A stretch of DNA of 64,000 nucleotides, taken from the NCBI GenBank assembly GCA_033725935.1, contig MU867135.1, positions 1-64,000 on the forward strand. Reading direction: 5' to 3'. Under the pieces are notes generated by a model that saw nothing but the letters and a program-made list of their open reading frames with translations, was not told the DNA's origin and ran no database searches. Shown in pieces: positions 26,268-37,203 of this stretch. The DNA is from Cladorrhinum sp. PSN259 (Eukaryota; Ascomycota; Sordariomycetes; Sordariales; Podosporaceae). The translations under genes and the position numbers were made by a program. Within the stretch, counting starts at the first letter, position 1. Each line of letters begins with the position of its first letter.

Positions 26268-27837
26268 TTAGATGGGTTCGCCAATACATCCGAGGAGCAG
26301 GCGTTCATAGTCGCCGCTAGTTTCTCCCTTGATTCTGCTCGCCAGATTTTTCCTGTATCGCTTCTCGTAGGCACCACGGACATTGGCAATATGGTTGCGG
26401 TCCCAATCTTTTTTAAGCAGTGTCAGTAACTTGGTATTAGGAGCGAAGTAATTGGGGAATGCTTACGGTAGCGCACAACACGGCTCACGAGGAGATAGTC
26501 TTTAGTACCAGCTCCGGCCATTGCATCTTCAAGAAGCGATGCATGGTGCATATACTTGTCGAGGCCGCTTCTAAGCTGGAAAAGAAGCGCGTCTTCCATA
26601 TGACCTGAGAATTCCTTGCGAATAACATCCTCGAGACTCCTTGCGTATTTTTGCTGATACTCGTACGCAATGGCTCGGAGTTGGTTGTCGTTTCTTGTGC
26701 TGAAAATGCTGCAAACCTTCATCTCGTCTGTGCCAATCTTGCCCTCTGTAGCGTTGTAGATGTCGTTAACGTCACGATCAATTTCGGACTTGACGACAGG
26801 TACTGAGTCTTCGGCGCGCGTTGCGCCGAGCACAATCATGAAGTGTCTCTCCGTCTTCATACTCAAGTCACCGCGCACGTCATCCTCAAGTCTTCTTCGG
26901 AATACGCGATGATACTCGCTTTTGATGGCGTTTATATCGGCATTGGAGCGACCGAGGAGCACATCGTTGAGGACCCTCTCCTTTGTTCCAGGCCCCGATA
27001 TTGCTTCGTAGAGCATGTGAACATCGTGCAGCAACGGGCCGCGGATAAGAGCGACAAGGCCTGTCTCGAACCACCCGCCGGTTTCGCTCTTAACGTCCTT
27101 GATCAGGTCACGTCTGTGTAGGCGCGTATATGCGTCACGGATCGTGTTGACCTGTAGGGGGTCTTTTGATGCCAAAATCCGTATTAAAGCCCTCTCGTCT
27201 GTGCCAAAACCTTTCATCGCCTGTCTTAACCCGTTCGCGTCCGCATCTCCATTGTAGGCTGTAATCTGTGGGGGGCCGTATCCGGGAGAAGGGGGAGTCG
27301 GAGGATATGAGGGCGCGTACTGGTTGTATTGCTGTGGAGGTGGCTGTCCGTAGCCATGCTGTGGTGGAGGCTGCCCATAACCTTGCTGTGGTGGAGGCTG
27401 CCCATAACCTTGCTGCGGCGCGCCGTATGGCTGCTGGCCGTACGGCTGAGGCGGCGGGGGAGGAGAGCCGTATGCTCCTTGTTGCGGTGGTGGATATTGA
27501 CCCGGAGGTGGTGCGCCGTAGCCTCCTTGCTGTGGCGGGGGATATTGGCCCGGAGGCGGCGCCCCGTAACCGGGCTGGGGAGAGGGGGCGCCATAAGGAG
27601 GCTGCTGTCCGTAGCCCGGACCGGGAGGAGGTTGTTGATGGTACTGCCCTTGAGGGGGAGGAGGGGCGCCGTATTGCCCATGCTGAGGAGGAGGTGGTTG
27701 CTGGTAGTAACCCCCCTGTTGTGGAGGAGGGGCCTCTGTTCTAGTCAGCTACCTTATCTCCCATCTAGGGACCTATGTTTTTGCGCAAGCGATTTTAAAC
27801 ACTCACGGCCGTATGGAGGATAACCAGGGTAAGACAT
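26268..27837 (-). CDS. Annexin with long PGY/Q-rich N-terminal tail
   Basis: Three exons (27837-27807, 27735-26467, 26407-26268) give 479 residues. The first exon encodes only MSYPGYPPYG. Residues 1-165 are a low-complexity Pro/Gly/Tyr/Gln tail with repeats such as GYGAPPPGQYPPPQQ and GYGQPPPQQ, like vertebrate annexins A7 and A11. Four annexin repeats follow, with type II calcium loops: GFGT, GPGT, a divergent GKIGT in repeat 3, and GAGT. The last exon restores HWDRNHIANVRGAYEKRYRK and GETSGDYERLLLG. Annexins bind acidic phospholipids in a calcium-dependent way and act in membrane trafficking and repair. The open frame on the opposite strand over the tail is a shadow. Confidence 0.96.
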
Positions 27838-30800
27838 TGTCCGCGAAAAGTGTTTGTCTATATGGTCGAGGCACCTTGCAGATAGGTAGAGGTAAATGGA
27901 TGAAGAGGAAGCTGTACCCTTCTAGGTTGTGATGCGATGCGGGGGAGGGGCAGATGATGGAGCTTTTAAAATGGGCTGGTCGGCAACTGTCACAAAAAGA
28001 ATCCTGTGGACGCAAACCGGTATGCAGACCCGTAAAGCTCTTAGTTATCCAAGCCGGGGCAAATGACAACGTCAGTAGCCTGCAGATTCATGTTATAAAC
28101 CACTCCTTTTCGTGGCCATGAGTGCGAGAAAGAGTGGGCTGCCTCTGAGGAACCTGGAAGGAGGATATTCGGTTGCGTCAATGAGTGGCTCAGCACCATG
28201 TCAGGCCGCGTGCCAAGCACACCAAGGTACCATTGCCTGGAGCTTTGTTGTGGCTTGGAGTCAACGCCTCGGACGATCGGCAAGCGACTTCGATAGAGGC
28301 CACTTGGTTACTTTTAAAGAACCAAAAACGCCCATTTTGCCCCTCCAAACGAATTTCTGCCAAAGCATTTTGAAGATATTGACACCAAATGGGAGAATGC
28401 CGACAGAGCGTGGGGTGGCTGGTAAATTGTTAGTGTCCCGCCAAGCTGGGTGCTTTGTGGAACCCCTGCCACTCGACCACTCCATGAACAGTACCTACTA
28501 TGTATGTACCAAGAACTCAACCACAGCAATTTCCAACAAACAACTTCCTCTATTTTGTTCAACTTCAGCTTTCAGGGGCACAAGGAGATGGAGAGACTCT
28601 GTTCGGGTTGCAAGGCGGCCATCTCAATTACCCTGATTGGCACATACTATTTTTTAAATCAGAGTGTAGAATCCAGGTTTGTTCGCATTTCTCTCTGATG
28701 TTCTTGTTCTGGGTATCCAGCCCATTTGGTCACTTGTCAAGCTGTCAACTGCTAAAATCTACACCAACCAACCAAGCTTTTCTGGTCTTCGTTATCTTTA
28801 CAGTCATTCTCCCTTGCTTTTCTTTACTTCTCAATAGCCCTCAACAATCAGCAGCACCGGCTCTTAAGTCAAGGGCAACGTATTCGGCAGTGCCGATTAG
28901 AGGCGGAGGTTCGGGACCCGGTGGGTCGTGGGCTCCGCGTCCGGTAACTCCGGTTTAGGTTCGGGTTCCGGCACTGGCCCCGAAGGCAAGCCGACAACAC
29001 ACCCAGGAGCAGGCACCGTGACGGCATTGCAAACTTCTCCGTCACGAATACCCATTCAGATGGTCCTCATGCCATCCCCGCCAGTTACTGATCGCATGGC
29101 CCATGCTGTCGTCATCACGAAAACTGTCCAGGTTGTCAATATAAGACCATATACAACAAGTACAAATATCACGAGCACCAGGTTTAGACCCACTCAGAGC
29201 AATGGCCCTCCGATATCGCCTGTGGAATCTTTGCGCTCTTTATCGACGGGATCGTCAAGATTGACGTCGGCATGAACGTCAACCTCTTCAGGTTTCCCGA
29301 TAGCGAAAACACCGGCCTCGGTGACACAGACCTCCACAAGTACAACTTTCTGCAGCAGCACAACATCTGATGACGGTCTCTGGCATACAGCATATCCAGC
29401 GTGTAATGGGGCCTTGGCATGCCGTTCTTCACGGACTGGCTCCCGTTTCCGACGGCTTGCGCGAGGACGGCGACTTTAAATCTGCGAGCTAAGTTTGACC
29501 ACAACTTTGTTGAACCTGTACTAGAGAAGGCTCAGACAGCCCTGAGATGTTTAACAGAACTTTCATCTTCACGGCGGAGCGTAATTGGAAGGTATAAGTC
29601 GACGATGCAAGTCGCGGCGGACCAAGAGTTGAAAACCGTTAACAGAATAACCGGGGAATATACATAGCAGGTGGCACATAATGATCGCACAGCGGGATTG
29701 AGTTCAATGGAAGCCAAAACAGTCAAACTCTCACGAATCAATTGGAATCACCTTGTCGTGTGCATCTCTGCTTGTTGACCGATGAGGGGTGGTTTGATCA
29801 CCCCATGGCTGGTGTGCACAAATGGAAGCCAGAGACGGAAGAAAAGAGAGATCGACCCGGAAGTTTGGGCACGGGGCCTCCGGACAGTTTATCACGGTCC
29901 ATCGGTTTGCACAGAATCGGAAGGAGTAGTATCTCGACGGCTAGTCGAAGGAAGGAGCAAATCAGGTGCCGGGCCACCAGCTAGGCATCCATTCATCTCG
30001 ATGGCCCCGGTGATCGAGATCTTCCCCTTTTCCTTGAAGGCGATAATTTTGTCCCCGAGCCTACCATGTGCATCAACAACGAAGCTTTTAACCCGGCGAG
30101 ACACAAATGACGGCGAAGAGCCCACACAGCCTAGCAACGCGACTCAAGTGACAATCATGCTACAACGACAACGTTTCACCTGCATTGAGCTTGTGCAGCA
30201 TCGGTTTGTAACAGCGCTGCCTCTTTTCCATCTGTCTCTTGTCAAACCTGCATATACGCATCAGAATTCGCAACGCCGACCCCCCCAAAACACTCGGAAA
30301 TCGATATTTGCTCTCAAAAGCCTGGTCTGCAGGTGAAAAATTCCCATGGTTATAGTGGATTCTGATTCATGCTCCTCTTACCAGAAACCCGCCTTTGCCC
30401 ATGCTAATCCAACGGCAGACAAATAGTTAATGGCCACTGTATTATCCCAAGACCATTTTCTGGACACATATCACGAACTGTATACTGTGGTAGCAAATGG
30501 CCCGCGGCCCACCGTCCCCTCTGTGCCTGCTGAATGCGAACCATTATCTGACGTACTGCTGAGGGTAGATCGGATCAACGCAACGGTGCCTATTCGGCGG
30601 CCTTGAACAGCAACCTACCGCTCCATTCCAGGTACCGTATCTTGTATTTCACACCAATGTACATCGACAAGACCGGGAGGCTGTTGGTCAACGTTGCGAC
30701 TGGAGAGACTTAGCCTCGTAACTGTCGCAAAGGCCGGCGCTGTCATGTGCACGTCTCCTACGCTGGAGTTGTCATGGGGATCTTGCCTGTCCGATCCCGG

Positions 30801-31226
30801 GAGTTTCATTAATGGTGTCTGAGTTTGACCTCTGGCAATGCGGCTCAGAGACCATGATTTAGGATGGTAGGACGGGATATCGCGCTCCTCTGGCAAGTAT
30901 AGACGAGTCAAATCGGAGCTCGCGGTTACTAGGTTCATCAATCCTTAGCTCAGAGTGGGGAAGCCTGCATCTTGCAAGTCGATGCTGTTTGGCTCCAGGC
31001 AGTTTCCCATGTCTCCAGTACTTGATCGACTTTGCCAACCTTACCGCCGCCGACTCCGGAAATCCTCCGAGTCCAAGTTGGCATATAAAGGGTCTCCCCC
31101 TCCATATCCAGGGCGTACTTACTTGTCTTCTCCCCAGACGTTCTCTCAGGCACCAACTGTTCACTCCGTATCTCAAGAGTCTCTCAGCACCTCAAATTCC
31201 TCTATAATCTGACGGTACCTTCAGGC
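27838..31226. other. 3.4-kb gene-poor region with possible ORF remnants
   Basis: No intact gene supported. 28860-29510 (+) has consecutive open stretches in changing frames (a Gly/Ser-rich part, then CGIFALFIDGIVKIDVGMNV ending at a stop near 29370). On the minus strand 30137-29892 reads GRLGDKIIAFKEKGKISITG. These look like decayed coding sequence but match no family I know. A minus-strand frame 30941-30615 (108 aa) is divergent from the EFE gene and unrecognised. TATAAAG at 31084-31090 lies upstream of the EFE gene. Confidence 0.45.
31084..31090 (+). promoter_or_regulatory. TATA-like element upstream of EFE gene
   Basis: TATAAAG followed by a pyrimidine-rich tract. The first ATG downstream (31227) is in frame with the EFE core, which supports the longer protein. 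Position and consensus are the only evidence. Confidence 0.4.
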
Positions 31227-32801
31227 ATGCCGCTCTCATCCGGCCCCACCAACTCTATGAGGCTTGCTATCCGCGTTGGCCTCAACCTTTCCCATGGAGT
31301 CGGGAGTGGCAAAGCCAGGATGGGCACCGCCACTCACGTTGCTCCTGGAGCCGGTATGGTCATGCCGCCGTGTTTCAACGCCAAAAACGCCCAGCTCACA
31401 AGACTTAACGCCCCACAACCCCCACGGTGTTCTGTTCCGGCAAAACCCATAAGCACGACAATGCCACCCGGCTTCAAAGCTGAAGTTGCTCAACTGGATA
31501 TCTTTGAGATCCCGGGCCGTGTCATAGGATCCGCCGGTGACAAGGCCTTGGGGAAGGCCCTGGTCGACGCTTGGCGACGAGATGGTATCATCCAAATCGC
31601 CATGAGTGACAAGCAACGTGAGCTGTGGGAAGATGCCAAAGCTGCTAGTCGTCGTTTCTTTAGAAAGCCGCATGCTGAGAAAGCAGCTTGTATTGACTCA
31701 CAGAGCTATTCCGGCTATATTGCTTCCGGCGAGGAGGTGACAGACGGCATCGCAGATTACTCGGAGATCTTCACCATCACCAAGGACCTTGACATGGCAG
31801 AGCCGCGAGTCCGTGCCAAATGGCCATGCCACGGTCCTTGCCCTTGGCCAGACATTGAGATGAAGGAGCCAGTGACACGCTACAACGAGATCCTTGGAGT
31901 TGAAGGTGAGAAGCTGCTCCGGCTGACCGAGTTTGGACTTGGAGTTGCTCCAGGGTCCTTGACACGCCATACAAAGGACGGATGGCATCACACAAGAGTG
32001 CTCCGGTAAGTCATTCCGATCTTGTGGAACGATTCTCATCCATGTTGTCAGTTGTCTCACACAATCTGCGTTTCTCCAGGTTCCCCCCGAGAAACGCGAC
32101 CAATGGGAAGGGAAAAGAGGGCCGTGGTATCGGCTCGCACACGGACTACGGCTTGCTAGTCATCTCCGCGCAAGATGATGTTGGAGGTAAGCCTATATCC
32201 ATATCAGTCGCTGTGTTCCTCAGCTCACGTGGGTGTTATATTAGGACTGTTTATCCGTCGACCCAGTCAGGATGAGAAGTTTGCCAACTGGGAGACGAGC
32301 GCAGCTGGTCTCAAGGAGGACGAAGATGGATGGGTCTATGTCCCTCCCGTCGCGGGTACACACACAGTCATTCTCGGTAAGAGACCATTTCCCGAGGCAG
32401 TGGCGTCCGGACCGATTCTGGCAGCACCGTTGCAACGGTTTGGTGGCTGACATTAGACATTTTTTGAAGGAGACATGATGCAGTACCTTACCCGAAACTA
32501 CCTCACCGCCACTCCCCACAAAGTTGGTCTAAATACCAGAGAGCGTTTTGCATTTGCCTACTTCCATGAGCCGAGCTTCCAGGCTGTCCTGAAACCCCTT
32601 GAAGGAGGCTGTGGTGGCAACGCATCTCAAATGTCCCCCAAAGATACTGAGAGTGTTCATTATGGGACTCACTTTACCAACATGTTCATTCGGAACTATC
32701 CTGACCGCATCACCACTCACCGTCTGATAGCAGAAGATCGATACAGCCTTTTGTCCAGGCCAGAGTTGCGTACGATGGGAGCTCTCCCCGCATTAGCATG
32801 A
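31227..32801 (+). CDS. efe: Ethylene/succinate-forming enzyme homologue (2-oxoglutarate, Fe(II)-dependent)
   Basis: Four exons (31227-32005, 32080-32186, 32245-32376, 32470-32801) give 449 residues, or 371 if translation starts at 31461. EFE of Pseudomonas syringae and Penicillium digitatum splits 2-oxoglutarate to ethylene and CO2, coupled to L-arginine hydroxylation and succinate formation. Seen: YSGYIASGEEVTDG, KWPCHGPCPWPD and DGWHHTRVLRFPP (arginine-pocket region), the iron ligands HTD at 32138-32146 (GIGSHTDYGLLVISAQDDVG) and the distal His at 32517 (TPHKV), NTRERFAFAYFHEPSF with the 2-oxoglutarate Arg, and HYGTHFTNMFIRNYPDRITT. These blocks are EFE-specific, not general to isopenicillin-N-synthase-like enzymes. 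I used the first ATG after the TATA element; the ATG at 31461 has better context and matches the bacterial N-terminus. Confidence 0.93.
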
Positions 32802-33879
32802 CGGGCTAAAAACAATATTCCTTATTTGGGTATGCATATCATCGGCACGCATGTCTCAGACACTGTGTGGCATGGTCACGGCGTTATCGGAGACACAGTC
32901 TCTTTTTATGGCGGGGATCGGGTTGCATACATAGGACCTTGGCATTTGTGCATTTTTGGTTTCACCATACTGATCTTGTATTGTAATTATCTCTATAGTT
33001 TCTGTTCTTTACTGGCAGAGGAGAAGAAACAGCAGCGTTACCAGCAGGGTAATATGATTAATAGTTTATTTTGATTAATCCTAGTGTAGTCTCTAAACAG
33101 AGCATGTAGTATTGCAAACGCATCTTCCCTTGACATTGAAGAGCACTTTTTTGGGTTGTCTTGCTTTCTCGGCCCTACTGGTCAAGGCTCGGCCGGGATC
33201 TTTCTTGTCATTGTCAACTTTGGCGGATTGTCATGGCACCATTGAAGGACATGAACCAAACTCACCCAACCCCTCGTCGTACATGGCTTTGAAGCAAGAC
33301 ATGATAGCCGAGCTTTATGGCGCACGACATATCCCGCTTGTTACGTGACTAACGGGTTGAGGTCTCGGGGATAAGCGGAAGATTTGGCACTAGTATGCGC
33401 GGTACTTTGAGAGGTGCCTAAGACAGGTATGTAGGTACCCAAGTAGAGTGGGTTATGCGGCCGTGGTGGCAAGAAAAATTCCGAGATTTTCATGTCAAGA
33501 TTTTTTTCTTCAGTGTTTTTTTTTTTCTTCTTCTGCTATTTGTTGTTATTATATGCCACTGAGTGCACTGCTTTGCTCATGTAATTACTGTACATACATG
33601 GTTCATCCAATAAGTAAAGATTCAAATACTGATTTAAATACTCAAAGGAAACTGGTTGAGAGAAGGTGCCGGTCTTTGCAGTATAGTTAGTTGTCCTCCT
33701 CTAGTATCTTTGCTATAACTACAAACGTGTACGGTAAGTACTCTGGTGCACAAATAATGTTCAAGTGAGAATTTATGGATTTAGATAGTTTCTTTTATTG
33801 ATACATGTGTTAATATTCTTGAATTCTTGATAAAGTCTCAACTAAACGCTCTGGCTGCGCTGTTTCTGTCAATTTTCTC

Positions 33880-33939
33880 TTCTTCTTTTTTTTTTAATTC
33901 TTCTTTTTTTTTTAATTCTTCTTTTTTTTTTAATTCTTC

Positions 33940-33975
<36 letters not shown>
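33880..33975. repeat. 18-bp T-rich minisatellite ending in T17A19
   Basis: Three copies of TTCTTC-T10-AA in tandem, then TTCTTC followed by 17 T and 19 A. The last part is a perfect T/A inverted repeat able to form a cruciform or hairpin. Confidence 0.85.
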
Positions 33976-33976
<1 letters not shown>

Positions 33977-34049
33977 CTAGTGGCCTGTGCATTCACCTTG
34001 CGCGTAGTATGTAATACAGATCTGAGATGTTTACATGCAAGATTGGGCA

Positions 34050-34070
34050 ACACACACACACACACACACA
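34050..34070. repeat. CA dinucleotide microsatellite
   Basis: Ten uninterrupted CA units, intergenic. Confidence 0.9.
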
Positions 34071-34855
34071 TTTGGTGTGATTGTTGTTTTGTTTCAGCTT
34101 TCTTTGCTCCTCCCTAGCTCTGATCCTTGTTCAGCTTAAAGGCAGTCGGAGTTTGTCAAGAATAGTGTTTTTTTTTCTCGCTTCCGACATGAGACATGCT
34201 TTTTTTTTTTCTTTAAGCCTATCGTTTTTTTGGTTCAAGTTTTTGTGGGGTGTGATACTGACGCTAGGTGGTGGCAGTGATTCGATTCAGATCGGGGAGG
34301 GGAGAGGCGGAGCTGGGGAATATCCGACGGGGTTTTCTTTTTTGAACCGTTGTGGTTTACACAGCTGGGCGATGGCGGGATGACATGACAGAGATGGGTA
34401 GCACCCCTGAAATTGTTCGATAAGCCACTGAACCAAGAGCTCGGTAAGGCCGTGAGGTGAGAATGAGTGAGACAACTTTCACATGCGCTAGTGATGAGTT
34501 GAGGGAGCACAGTGTGTTGGGTTAGGGTAGATTCAAGTCTTGGGTGTCGGAAACGGGGTTGTCCAAGGAGTTTGAGTGAGGTGAGCATGTGGGCGGATGT
34601 CTGGAGATGATGGAGAGGAAGAATGATGAACAGCGCTTTTATCGATTTGGTGAGGGGATGGGAGGTTTTTGAGATCGGGAGTTTGGAAGATTTAGATGAC
34701 TCTTTTGAAAACATACAGTCAAGGTAAGAATCAACATGTACGTCGAAAAAGATATCTGATGACAGATAATATTGTTTCTCCCTGAGAAGTGTGATGATAT
34801 CAATGATACCCGACAAACAACATAACCAAAACCCAACTTAATATCTGTATAGCCA

Positions 34856-35776
34856 CTAACATTTGAACTGTTTATTACATGTCAGCATCTTCCATCACTG
34901 GTCACCCCAGAGCAATCAAGACTCACCACTGCTGGTCCAGGAACGACATAGTTGTTCAAGCTGCCACTGTAAATCTGTCAAACGAGTCAACACAGATGCA
35001 TAAAAATCAGCCCTTTCTGACAAAGAATATCTCACATTGACAGTGTACCCCGGATCGTTGCTCTTGAAAGCTCCCGGGATCAAGGCGGTCGGCGAAGGGT
35101 TGGCATTGCCGCCGTTGGTGACCTTAACCTGGGCACAGCTGATGTAGAACTGTTTTGGGTGTACATGTGTCAGCCAGTTTGTTTCGTGCAGATATGAAAC
35201 TGGAGGGAGGGGAAGACATGCCTGAGGGGGTGCTCCGGGGTTGTGCAGACCGAGCTGTTGGATGCGGAGGAGGTACTCTCCGTTGGGAATACACTTGGGG
35301 ATGTTGGATGTGTATGAAACTGAACATCTGTTAGCAGCGACCAGCAGACGTGGAGGCGGTTAAAATGCGAACATACCCCTCAAAGGCCAGGAAGAACCAG
35401 ACGGACCCCAGTCAAAGATCTTGAACCACGGTCCACTGCCATCGTAATCTGCCGCTGCTCCTGGTGCCTTGGACATGTAAAGCGAAACCGGGCCAGCATG
35501 GTAAACGGCAGTGTCGAGCGTGAAGGTGAATTCATCACCAGCCTTTACGGTGATTGTCTCGGTGCCGTTGCTTACACCGCCGCCAACATTGCATCGGAGA
35601 TCCTTGGACGACAAATCGGTGACGGGTCCATTCTGGAGCCATGATGGATTGGAGTTTCGGCGCACGTATTTCCATGCAGGGTACTTGGTTCCCCCGGCCG
35701 AAAACTGTTGGAAGATGTAGTGGCCACTGACTGTGTTGACTGCCAGGACGGCAACTGCTGCAATGGAGAACTTCAT
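34856..35776 (-). CDS. AA9 lytic polysaccharide monooxygenase
   Basis: Five exons (35776-35377, 35319-35222, 35149-35036, 34974-34927, 34867-34856) give 223 residues. This is a secreted copper enzyme that oxidatively cuts cellulose or related beta-1,4-glucans. Seen: an 18-residue signal peptide (ending NTVSG) leaving His19 as the mature N-terminus, and His93 in TAVYHAGPVSLYM. Together these form the copper histidine brace. The axial Tyr lies in QFYISCAQVKV. Also IPNGEYLLRIQQLGLH and C-terminal VPGPAVFKC. Cys at RCNVGG, PKCIP, ISCAQ and the last residue allow two disulfides. No carbohydrate-binding module. Intron 2 has a GC donor and the last exon encodes only FKC and the stop; both restore family sequence exactly. 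Confidence 0.95.
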
Positions 35777-37203
35777 GGTGGCCGTAGGTATGTTGGTTTA
35801 AGGATGGTCAAGGACGGCACGGTAGTGGGAAGAGGCGAGCATGCATGATCAATTTATATATTTTTTTTTCTAACAAGAAATGTAAGTGCCATGGCGGAGT
35901 GCACTACCGAGATTTCCCAGAATTGTAATTCATTTCCCCGGATTGCAGGTAGGATGCGTTCCATTCTATTGGTATCTGGGCTATAAACGGAGAGGTACCT
36001 TCCGTCATAAATGACGGACTGGAACTCTGTTCACCTCTTGTGGCGGCCAACCTATCTTCAGTCTGATTGGACAATCGAGAAAACGAGTCTATGCTCCGAC
36101 TTTCCATCGAATGTCATCCGTCAATATCTTGCTCGGGGACCACTAACTGCTTCACGGTGCCGAGCCGTCACGTCGATGTACTTGTTGAACAATTGATTGA
36201 ACGTTTTGCGACGATCACTACGGTCCTAGTCGGAGTAAGAAATGGTGCTGCTCCTCATTGGCAAGAACAGAGGAATTTTCTGGGAGCGATTCAATAGAAC
36301 GTACATGTAGCTGTGCCCTTGAGCCCGAGCGGACGGGGGCTTGCCGCTTCCCGGAAACATCATGAAAGACGGATGGTATGAGTGATTCGATATATAGTAT
36401 TTGACGATTTGAAGGACGGAGAGAACTGAAGCGGCCGACAATTCTCATTGCCATGTGGCTGCTATGGTCATGGTACAAGGTAATAGGTGCTAGGTACCTT
36501 TAACCCGCGTAAAGACGTAGTTGGAGAGCTTAAGAATATATTATTAGGATAGTTTGTGAAATAAGAGCTAAGGATGCGTGAATACAAGTTATCAGTGTCA
36601 ATGTAGCCATCTTGACGAACAATTTGTTCAAAGCCACAAAGTTAAGCTACTGCTGACTTGGATTCTGACCGAGGGCTATTTTTATTCTTCTGATGTGATC
36701 AGCATTCAAGCTGAAGTAAGTATTGCGCCCCGACAACTCCAACTTGTCTTTGTCAATGCCCAATCATCAGAAAACAACCATTCACAGTTGCAACTCAAGT
36801 TCAAACAGCAAGGCTGCACGTGTCCCACGGACTCGCATGCACGATAGGCGCATATCCTAAACAGTTGGAGATTGCATTAATGCGGCGATTCATCAAAGGT
36901 GGCATCAATAACAGTGCTAAAACACCGTGTTGAGTCGTACATCTATTTAATTTGCTGTCGTATCCAGTCGTTGGCTCAGTCAGACCAGCATTGTGAACGC
37001 AAGCGGACGGCAAAGATACACACGATGCGACTACAAAGCGGCCCAGACGACAGACATCTCACTCATTGCTTCGCGCTGAAAAAAGGGAAAAAACAAAAAA
37101 AAAGGTTTATAAAAAGAAAAATCTGTCCCTCAAGTTTTTTTTTTCAATTGCGCTTGATTTTACTTTTTCCCCCCACCATAATTCATACCTATGCACACGC
37201 AAC
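35777..37203. other. Intergenic between LPMO and small membrane protein
   Basis: 1.4 kb without a supported gene. It holds the LPMO promoter on the minus strand. A pyrimidine-rich tract at about 37130-37180 precedes the ATG at 37204. Confidence 0.5.

Larger units (their letters stand above)
32802..34855. other. 2-kb gene-free region with low-complexity tracts
   Basis: AT-rich 3' flanks of two convergent genes. The frame at 33112-33348 looks like a signal peptide but has no ATG start. It contains the T/A minisatellite and a CA repeat listed separately. Confidence 0.55.

Noticed and set aside
27268..27823. Plus-strand ORFs of 158 and 164 aa over the annexin tail
   Set aside because: Shadows of the Pro/Gly/Gln repeat codons; Arg/Ala/Leu-rich and without similarity to known proteins.
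30615..30941. 108-aa minus-strand frame divergent from the EFE gene
   Set aside because: Open, but without a recognisable domain or intron support; kept only as part of the gap description.
33112..33348. Signal-peptide-like 78-aa frame (possible small secreted protein)
   Set aside because: The frame begins with TTG, not ATG, and no acceptable upstream exon was found.
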